Of a DNA stretch of 64,000 nucleotides, positions 19,548 to 28,900 are shown one piece after another; the first letter of the stretch is position 1, and every line of letters begins with the position of its first letter. The position numbers were made by a program, and so were the translations under genes. Under the pieces are notes generated by a model. That model was given only the letters and a program-made list of their open reading frames with translations. It did not search any database and had not been told where the DNA came from. This stretch comes from Dryas octopetala (lineage: Eukaryota > Streptophyta > Magnoliopsida > Rosales > Rosaceae): positions 9,982,001 through 10,046,000 of the forward strand of contig OY992838.1 of NCBI GenBank assembly GCA_963921425.1. Direction: 5' to 3'.

Positions 19548-22406
19548 ATGGACACACGCGGTCAAATTTCCATGGAACAAATCTTTGACCAACATGGGAT
19601 GATACTTGCCAATAGTCCCGAGTATAGGAGATCTTCATCCTTGAATTCTATCAATCTTACCACCACAGCCTCTAACGACTCTGTAGTCCTATACTCAACT
19701 GATAAATTGAATTCTGGGGTTCTGACATTTCAACCTCATGACACAGACAAAGAGAAGGTCATCAAACTTTGCCAAGCATACGGACCTTACTTCGAAGCTC
19801 GCACTTTGATGAAAGTAAACAACAAGCCTGATGGTGATTGTGATGTCCCTGTCAGAGAGGAATTTTATCCTGCTCTATATAGGATGCTGAAAGACAAGAA
19901 GGATTGGGATCAAAGTCTCAACTGCGAAGGCCGGGCTACTTACGACAAGTACACCTCTGAGTGGACTGCACAAGTCTTGAATATATTTGGGGATCAATTA
20001 CACAAGGCAGACATATTTGGCGCTGTAGGTGTCTCCCGCTATTCTTACTACCAGTGCATAAATATCTGGAGGGCATTTTGCGAGCTATGGGGCCCTTTAT
20101 CTAATACCCTCCATCACGCAGCTGGTGAGATGAGCATATCTCTGTATGATTTGAAGATTATTGGTGGTCTACCGATTCTGGGCAAACCTTATGAGGAATT
20201 CATTCCCGAGAACCAAGAACTTGTACCTGGGGGGCGTTATCCTTCAACGCTTGCAGAGCTTTTAAGGATCCATTCTGAATTATGTATCCATCACAAGTGG
20301 AATTTTGTATACTGGCATCAGTGGGTATCACATTTTCATCGTGTACCACACAAAAGGCGTCAAGGAATGCCGTTGAATGTCTCAAAGGAAGGTGCCCTTG
20401 CTGCTTTTCTTGCGTTTTGGCTTAGCAGATTCGTTCTACCTTCCAAGAGATCAAAAATGAGACCCGAGACCTTCTACATGGCTTGTTTAATGGCACGAGG
20501 GGTCAAAATTTCTCTTGCACCGACAGTTTTAGGCTACATTTATCATGGTCTTGGGCAAATTGCTACTGAACCCAGAGGTCCTGGTAAATCTGGAGCTTGC
20601 TTACCGGTACATTACCTAATTGGGTGGCTGGGCGAATACTTTCCCAATTTGTATACACGTTTTGCTGACAGCAAATTTCCTGATTGTTACCCACGCTTAG
20701 CCAGATATGCCGGTGTAAAGGGCAAAGCTATGAGTATGGATAGTGCCAGAGTTATTTTCAAAACCCATGAGGAAGTAAACTACCGCCCTATCAGCTTTAA
20801 TGCGAAAAAGGATGAGTCTTTCATGGACGATGGCCGATTATCTACAGATCATTTTGAAATGCTTATCAGCACACGCTCTGCAGTATTGCCTATAAGAGTG
20901 GGCAGTTATCTATGGTTGGAACCTTATTATCCGAACAGATTTGCCCGCCAGTTTGGTTTTGACCAAAGCATTCCTTCGAACAATCTTCGCTTCCATTTTC
21001 CTTTAAGGGAGCAATGCAGCCTTGAAGACATGGCCAAGGCCCAATATTTGCTTCAGAGGAACAATACCATGACACGATTTTACATACCTCGCTCCGTTCG
21101 TATTGGGCAATGCACGTGGTGGTATTGTAGATGGTGGATGAAATCTTGTGCACCGTACTTGAAACTATCTGTGGGGAATATCTTTGAGGTCTTAAATAAA
21201 GACCGAGATTCTACCGTAAAAAAGAAACAGGAACTTGACGCACTGAAAAGAAAGGCAATTTCTGCATGTTTTGAGGAAGACAAGCTTTACGAGGCTAGGA
21301 CACGACCCTTCACCCCTCGTCATGACGAGGGCTCTCATACCTCCACTGGGAAACGTAAGAGGATTCGTGAGAAAGCTTCCCAACCTCATTCTCCGTGCGG
21401 TAGTCATAACATGGACTCGACACCAGCTCAGGAAGCAAGATTTAACGCCTATGATGACACCACAATCTCACACCACAGTGTTTCATCTGAATCCTTAGGT
21501 GATTCTCCAGAGGGGACTATTTTTGAGCAGATCAATAATATAGAGAAGATCAGATCTTATAGTCAGAAAAATATTTCGGATGAAGAAATCTTATCAGATG
21601 TGGCACCCAGCTTTCCACATGCCAGGGATAATCTTGCGGTTATGGCAACAGGGCCCTTGCTTGAGAATCATGCGACCAACACTGTGCATGATAACCCTCC
21701 ACCTGAACCCTTGTTGGTTTCGGAGGGAATAAGAGCCTCCGTTGAGTGCATCTTCGGTGATGTGGTACTTGGTTTTAGAAAGTCATTTATAGCCAGTGAG
21801 ATACAAAACATCCTTGACAGACTGTCATTTTCGCAGACATCAGAAGAGTTATTAGCCCAACATGCAGCCGTTCATGATTCGCTCGACAACTTGCAATTTT
21901 TTACCACTAAATATAGAGCTGGTACCACTGAGGTAGAGTGGCTTTTACGAGTTGCTGATGAGATTTTTAGGAAAGCTAATGAACTTTCTAAACTTACGGA
22001 TTCGCAATTTGATATTGACACTGCCCTCATTCGAGACTTGACCATTTGTCATGAGGAGTGTTTGTCTTTCCAGGAGGCACTTGACACACAATTGACAGGG
22101 CTATCTCAGAGGCTTGACGATCTAGTCATTGAGGAGTCTGAGATCATTGAGGCAGAAAAACGACTCCAGAGATTGCGAAAACACCAGCAGGCTCAAAGGT
22201 GTTTCCTTAATAAGCAGATAGAACACTTGAATGAGTCTCTTGATGAACAGAGGGAACTTGACAAAAAGCTTCTCCAAGCCCGGGTCGACGTAGAGGAGAG
22301 AAGATTTCGAGCTTTTGAAAAGGCCAAAGCCTACAAGAAACTTCAAGAAGAAAAACTCCAAGAATTAATAGGCTCTGTGATCTCCTTCTGTTGCAAAACA
22401 AACTAG
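19548..22406 (+). CDS. Antisense plant-mobile-domain (PMD) protein, left unit
   Basis: A 952-codon frame on the strand opposite to gag-pol. The open frame runs back into the LTR, but this ATG is preferred because it follows a TTTCAG acceptor by three bases and starts the conserved region. The plant mobile domain (aminotransferase-like PMD of the MAIL1/MAIN type) covers roughly residues 150-480, with the family-like stretch LWGPLSNTLHHAAGEMSISL near residue 180. A basic KRKRIREK patch near residue 600 could be a nuclear signal. Residues about 835-940 are a charged coiled coil. PMD genes in antisense orientation are a known extra in some Tat elements; their role is unknown. AATAAA at 22553-22558 is a plausible polyadenylation signal. 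The frame looks whole and is convergent with gag-pol, whose stop lies 586 bp further right. Confidence 0.85.
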   Translation: MDTRGQISMEQIFDQHGMILANSPEYRRSSSLNSINLTTTASNDSVVLYSTDKLNSGVLTFQPHDTDKEKVIKLCQAYGPYFEARTLMKVNNKPDGDCDVPVREEFYPALYRMLKDKKDWDQSLNCEGRATYDKYTSEWTAQVLNIFGDQLHKADIFGAVGVSRYSYYQCINIWRAFCELWGPLSNTLHHAAGEMSISLYDLKIIGGLPILGKPYEEFIPENQELVPGGRYPSTLAELLRIHSELCIHHKWNFVYWHQWVSHFHRVPHKRRQGMPLNVSKEGALAAFLAFWLSRFVLPSKRSKMRPETFYMACLMARGVKISLAPTVLGYIYHGLGQIATEPRGPGKSGACLPVHYLIGWLGEYFPNLYTRFADSKFPDCYPRLARYAGVKGKAMSMDSARVIFKTHEEVNYRPISFNAKKDESFMDDGRLSTDHFEMLISTRSAVLPIRVGSYLWLEPYYPNRFARQFGFDQSIPSNNLRFHFPLREQCSLEDMAKAQYLLQRNNTMTRFYIPRSVRIGQCTWWYCRWWMKSCAPYLKLSVGNIFEVLNKDRDSTVKKKQELDALKRKAISACFEEDKLYEARTRPFTPRHDEGSHTSTGKRKRIREKASQPHSPCGSHNMDSTPAQEARFNAYDDTTISHHSVSSESLGDSPEGTIFEQINNIEKIRSYSQKNISDEEILSDVAPSFPHARDNLAVMATGPLLENHATNTVHDNPPPEPLLVSEGIRASVECIFGDVVLGFRKSFIASEIQNILDRLSFSQTSEELLAQHAAVHDSLDNLQFFTTKYRAGTTEVEWLLRVADEIFRKANELSKLTDSQFDIDTALIRDLTICHEECLSFQEALDTQLTGLSQRLDDLVIEESEIIEAEKRLQRLRKHQQAQRCFLNKQIEHLNESLDEQRELDKKLLQARVDVEERRFRAFEKAKAYKKLQEEKLQELIGSVISFCCKTN

Positions 22407-22991
22407 GGACTCTTTTAATTTTCTGATATGTAGGATTTGCTCTCGACTTCACTTTTTGCTTTAGGACTTGGGTTCAGCTCTACTGAGTGCCTTAGATTAG
22501 GTTTATTTAGCCCTGTCAACACTACTCTCTTATTTATCCAACAAAATATTTGAATAAAGAGAATTTATTCCATATTTATGAATTGTAGTGTATGCTAATA
22601 ATTTTATTTTGAGATTTTATGACTGCATTCGGCCTTTTGAAACCAAATTGCCTACGTACCCTGTTAAGGGATCAAGCCAAACGTAGTTCACCCCTTAAAT
22701 TTAAGGAGAAGGAAAATTTTGAGTTTTGGGCGGCTGCACCTAGCCTTTTGGGACTAGACTGCCTACGTACCCCTTTTGAGGGATCAAGCCAACCGTAGTT
22801 CAGAGATTTTTTTTTTTTTTTTTTTTTTTTTTCCCTAACTTTTGCTTGGACCGCCCTTTCGGGTTTTCAATCCAACGGGCTTGCTCTAACTTTTGCCTAG
22901 ATTGCCCTTTCGGGTTTTCAATCTAGCGAGCCATTTTTTTTTGCCCTAATTTTTGCTTGGACCGCCCTTTCGGGTTTTCAATCCAACGGGC
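22407..22991. repeat. Structured spacer between convergent PMD and gag-pol
   Basis: Contains a plus-strand AATAAA (22553), two CTACGT...ACGTAG modules (about 22648-22690 and 22759-22800), a long T tract (about 22807-22832) and three tandem stem-loop units (22841-22990). Each unit has TTTTGC, an arm, GCCCTTTCGGGTTTTCAA, and the complementary arm. Arms are TTGGA/TCCAA in units 1 and 3 and CTAGATTG/CAATCTAG in unit 2, so pairing is kept while sequence changes. An identical spacer is at 37279-37863. Confidence 0.85.
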
Positions 22992-25900
22992 TCAAATGTA
23001 AAACTTCTTGAGAAACTTGCCATTTACACAAGAGTAAATGCGATCTCCATCAGCATCGGACAACTCATAGGCCCCTTTGGAAAAGACCTTAGAAACAACG
23101 TAGGGTCCTTCCCATTTTGATTGAAATTTTCCATGGGCCTTTCTGGTAATAACAACTGGTCTTCGGACAGTTAAAACCAAGTCTCCCACTGAGAAAGATC
23201 TGAATCTTACTTTCTTGTTATAGGCGCCTGCCACTTGGGCTTGATAGACTTCAAGTTTCTGTTGGACCCTCAGTCTTTTCTCGTCAAGTGCTTCTAGCTC
23301 TGCTAATCTGACCTTTACATTTTCTTCCGGGTCCGTCAATTGAATGGCCACCCTCAAGGACGGTAGTTGGACCTCTAAAGGTAAGACCGCTTCTGAACCG
23401 TAAACTAAATTGAACGGAGTGCATCCAGTCGATGTACGAACGGTTGTCCTATAAGCCCATAATGCTTCAGGGAGACGTTCATGCCAATCTCTTTTATTTC
23501 CAGACATCATTTTCTTCAGAATATTACAGAGTACTTTGTTAAAAGCTTCTGCTTGACCATTTGACGATGGGTTATAACTTGCGGAGAATGAATGTTGGAT
23601 ATTGTACTTCCCACATAGCTTGACCAAAGCTTTACACCTGAAATAGGTGGCGTTGTCCGAAATTATTTTTGATGGCACCCCGAAACGATAAATTATGTGG
23701 TTCTTGATAAAATCTGCAACATCTTCTGCTTTAACTTCCTTAAGAGGAATCGCTTCTGCCCATTTGGAGAAATAATCTGTCCCAGCCAAAATATACTGAT
23801 GCAATCGAGAAGATTTAGGCCTTATGATACCGACAACATCTAGTCCCCAAGTTTCGAAAGGCCATGACAACATTGTCGGATGGAGAGGTTGTGGAGGCTG
23901 ATGTATGAAGTCTGCGTGGAGTTGGCATGCCTTACAGGTGGTTGCGAACTTTATTGCATCTTGTACTATTGTCGGCCAATAGTATCCCAACCTTTTTAAC
24001 TGGGCTGCGAGTTTTGGACCAGCTTGATGAGCACCACAAGTTCCAGCATGAGTTTCAGAAAGAGCACGGGCCGCTTCATTTTTAGATAGGCACCTCAAGA
24101 GTACCCCGTCGAAGGATCTCCTGTATAAAGTGTCATTTTGATAGATGTATCGGGTGGCTCTTCGCCTTACATCAACCCTTCTCTTTGAGTCGGTCGGTAG
24201 TCTTCCCTGCCGAAGGTATTCTACAATAGGCTGACGCCAATCTGCTTCTTCCTCACCCTCAGATACAGTCACATTATTGGCTTCATTAATTTCTTCAATA
24301 CGTTCCAATGCTGAGGGTAATAGTCGACGCTCCCCAACGGTAATTTGTATATCTCTTTCATCAGGAAATGTCAAAGACGCTGCCAATTTAGACAACGCAT
24401 CAGCCTTATCATTTTCGGACCTTGGGATATGGCTAATGCAAATGTCTTGGAATTGTGACATTAGATACTTCGCTCTCTGGTAGTACGGAAGTAATGCATC
24501 ACTTTTGACTTCATATTGGCCATTTAGCTGTTTAACAATAAGCTGTGAATCACCAAATGCTTGAAGACAGTCAATTTGCATTTCTATAGCAACTTCGAGG
24601 CCAATGATGAGCGCCTCATATTCTGCCACATTATTTGAACATATGGCTAGAATGGAGAACGAATACGGGATCAAGCCCCCTGATGGTGTGATGAACACTA
24701 TACCTGCCCCCGCCCCTCTTTTCGTGGATGACCCGTCAAAATAGAGTCTCCATGGAGAAGCCTCTGTTGTAAAGACCTCCTCATCTGGTAAATCTTCAGG
24801 TAGTTCCATATTATCTGGAACAGGATGTGCGGCTAAGAAATCTGCAAGCGCCTGCCCTTTTATGGCTTTCTGAGGCACGAACTTGATCTCAAATTCCGAC
24901 AACAGCAGAGACCATTTTGCTAGGCGCCCTGACTGTACTGGCTTTGACATTAAATATTTGAGGGGATCTGCTCTTGAGATCAGGGTGACACTGTGAGAGA
25001 GAAGATAGTGTCGTAGCTTCTGTACTGGAAACACTAAGGCCAAACATACCTTTTCAATAGGGGTATAATTATTTTCTGCCCCCACGAGTGTTCTGCTTAA
25101 GTAGTAAAGAGCATTCTCCTTCCCTTCATCATTGTTTTGAGCGAGCAATGCCCCCAGGGAACGCTCCAATGCAGCAATATATAGGATTAGGGGTCTCCCT
25201 TTAATTGGCGCCATTAACACTGGAGGTCTCAACAAATATTCTTTAATGCTGTTAAAACCATTTTGACATGCTTCATCCCAAATGAATGGTACGTCCTTCT
25301 TCATGAGCCTTGAAAAAGGTTGGCATCTCCCAGAAAGGTTTGAAATGAACCTTCGTATATAGGCTAGCCTTCCTTGTAGTCCTCGTAATTCCCTCAAGTT
25401 GCGCGGGGGAGGCATTTCTTGGATCGCCTTGATCTTAGCGGGATCAATTTCAATTCCTCGATATCTAACGACGAAACCAAGGAACTTTCCAGACGTAACC
25501 CCGAATGCACATTTTAAGGGGTTCATTTTGAGTTGATGCTTTCGGAGTCTGTCAAACACCCTTTTTAAATCGTTCAGATGATGTTCCCTCTTTTTAGTCT
25601 TGACAACTAGATCGTCGACGTAGCACTCAATAGTGTTATGAAGCATATCGTCGAAGATGACAGTCATGGCTCTCTGGTAAGTTGCTCCTGCATTTTTTAA
25701 ACCAAAAGGCATTACAGTATAGCAAAATACTCCTTTAGGAGTGCGAAATGCTGTAAGCTCCTCGTCTTCGGGCGCCATTTTAATTTGATTGTAGCCCGAA
25801 AAACCATCCATAAAGGACAATGCTCCGAATCCGGTTGTAGCATCCACCAAGAGTTCGGTAATAGGGAGTGGGAATTCATCTTTTGGGCATGCTTCATTGA

Positions 25901-28900
25901 GATCTCTGAAATCAATGCAGACTCGTATTTGACCATTCTTTTTCTTGACTGGAACAACACTGGCAAGCCACGTAGGGTACTGGACCTCTCGAATGAAACC
26001 AACATCTTTTAATTTGTCGATTTCTGCTTCAATTTGGATTGCCAGCTCTGGGCGGAACCGGCGTCGAGCTTGCTGCACATAACGACATTGATTTGATACA
26101 TTCAACTTGTGAACCGCGACTTTTGGATCTAAACCAGGCATGTCTTGATATCCCCATGCAAATACATCCTGATATTCTTGTAGGACACATTCATAAGCCT
26201 GTAGTTCCTCTTGAGTCAACAGCGCGCTAACGAAGATAGGTTTTGGTTCGTCGGCTGTTCCAAGATTAATTTCTTGAAGCTCATCAATAGTGGCTTGACC
26301 TCCGTCCTCAATTTGAGATGGAGCTGGCTGGGCAATATCAATGAATTCTTCTGTTCTTTCACCGCTGGCGATTCCTTGGTCTTTTGTAGGTTCCTCCTCA
26401 TCAATGGAAACACAATTGGCTTCGGCAGAATAATTTGTTTCTTCTTGTCTCTCGGCATCATTGACTATTATTCTAAATTTTCTCTTCTTATTCAATTTCC
26501 ATTTGCTTTTTTGAGATTTTTTTGTTGAAGTCATCCCAAGTCGTTGAAAAACTGAAGTGTGTGATGAATTTGGGTTTTCAAGACGCTGAAAGACTGATTT
26601 GCGAGGTCTAGCTTCAACTTTTCCCAACCGCTGAAAGACTGAGGAACGAGGAACCACATCTGATTGAACCTCTCGGAACATGTTCTTTTCGTGGTCTGTA
26701 AGAGTACATGGCTCGAAGCTTTCCGGTTCTTGTTCAGGGAAAGATGCTTTGAATATGCCATTTTCATGTTGCACTGTGAGATGAGTCGTTTCTTTCCTGG
26801 CTTTACGCCTTTCGATTCTTATCTTTAGTGGGAATGGTGTAGGCATTGTAGTTGCATTCTTGTAGGAAACCACCCTTTTACTGTAGTCTCCCCTTTTCTG
26901 GACAGAAATGACTAAGCTGCTCCCTGGGATTGACTGATCAATTTTCCGTAAAGGCCGAGTATAGCTCGTCATTAATGATGTCATTGTATCTTCTACTGGA
27001 GATAATGCCTTCTGACCGGGTTCTTTTTTAGCCTTTAGAGAATATTTGAAAACCACTTCTGACTTCGAGTTGAGGTTGCTTGAACTTTTGCTAGCCAAAG
27101 AACTGGTTTTGTGAAGTGTTTCTCCAATCTGAGCTGACTTTGATGCTTTAGATACTTCCGAATCTGAAGTCTTTTGCTCGTCAACTTTGGCATCTTTTCT
27201 GTACTTGCCTGTAAGCTTAATGCGAATCTGTTTAGATTGTTTCAACGCTTCGACCTTCTGCTTTTCCAACTCTGTTTTAAAGCCTATGCTTTTAGTGGTT
27301 TCGTCATCTTGTGATACAATAACAAAACCGGGCGACTTATACCACTTTGCATCAGAATAGTTGACTTCCTCAAATTCGAACGGGTCAGTGTCAGCAACAA
27401 CTTTTTTGACTCTTCCGTCCAACACAAACTTGAAGCACTGATGTAGTGTAGAAGGCACAACCCCATATGTATGGAGCCACGGCCGCCCAAGCAAGGCATT
27501 GTAGGACGTCTTGGCATCAATCACATAGAAGAAAACTCTTGAGATTAACTCCCCAATCTTACATTGTAATCCAATGGTACCCATGACTCTCTGTCCTTCT
27601 TGGTTAAACCCTTGGATTGTCATTGTTGAGGGAGATAATTGTCGAGGTTCCATCCCCAAGCACCGGAGTGTCTTTAATGAGATAATGCTTACGGCGGAAC
27701 CACAATCAAGCATGATTCTCTTAACCGGCGTGTCTCCAATTTGGCCTGAAACATACAAGGGTCGGTTATGATCTTGAAACCCGAGCAATCGATCACTGTC
27801 ATCAAACGTGATTTTGGATAGACAACAAGTGCAGGCTTTTTGTGTCACAACTGCTGATTCTGCTGTCTCCATACTTTCCTTATAAGATTCTGGACTGGTT
27901 AATGCCATAATGAGCGCCTCTCGAAGCTCGCTCGACATTCGTAAAGCGTCATAAACACTCAAAAGAGCTGGGATGCGCTTCAAATGGGCCAGAATATCAT
28001 ATTTGGTCTTATGCGGCTTTTGAGTATCCTTGACCAGCATCTTTGCTTTGTCCCTTTTAGGTTCATTTGCCACTAAAGTAAACAATGGGACTTCATCCGA
28101 AGTGCTTTCTTTTTGGGACGGCATGAGAACCTTCTTAGTGTTGGTCTTGTCCTCTTTAGAGGATGGGTCAACCACTTCTTTGTCTTTATTTTTGTCAGCA
28201 GAGGGAATGCGTTGACCAGAACGCAAGGTGATTTCACCAACTTCTTTCTCACCCTCATCGTCAACAAAGGTTACACAGCATTGCACAACTTCGTCCTCTT
28301 CTTCCTCAGAATCACTTGAGAAGAATTCAGCTGGCAAGAATTCTGTAAGGGTGATTGGCACCCTTGGTGGTTGTTCGTACTCCTCCTCTTGAGGGGCCTG
28401 AACTTTCTTTTGTGCTCTTCTCTTCTTTTTCTTATTCTTTAAAGATGGTCTACCCCGAAATTTTATACCAGGGTGAGTGGGGATTCCTGATGAGGGAATT
28501 TTGGGCATTGTTTTAACCCTACGGCTGAAAGTCTTCCATCCCTCTATAGACTCATCCGATGATGTTGATGAATCCTCCCAAACATCAAGACTTGGTGCTG
28601 TCATAAGTTCGTATAAGGTCGGGATATTAGGATTTCCTGACTTCGGCATGTCAGGGTAGGCTTGTACTACCGTGACCTCATTGTCAACCTTGAACTCTAC
28701 AGACACTGCACCTTTTGGCAATAGAACAGTTGGGATAGGTTCAGCTTTCAGAATGGGCTCAACTTCCACCATATTTGTATCTGCCTTCTTGGGAGAATCG
28801 AGCGCTATCTGATTGTTGTTAATCATTTCCTGGACCTTGTCCTTGAAAACGTAACAGTCCTTTAAAGGATGACTAACAATTCGATGGAACCGACAATATT

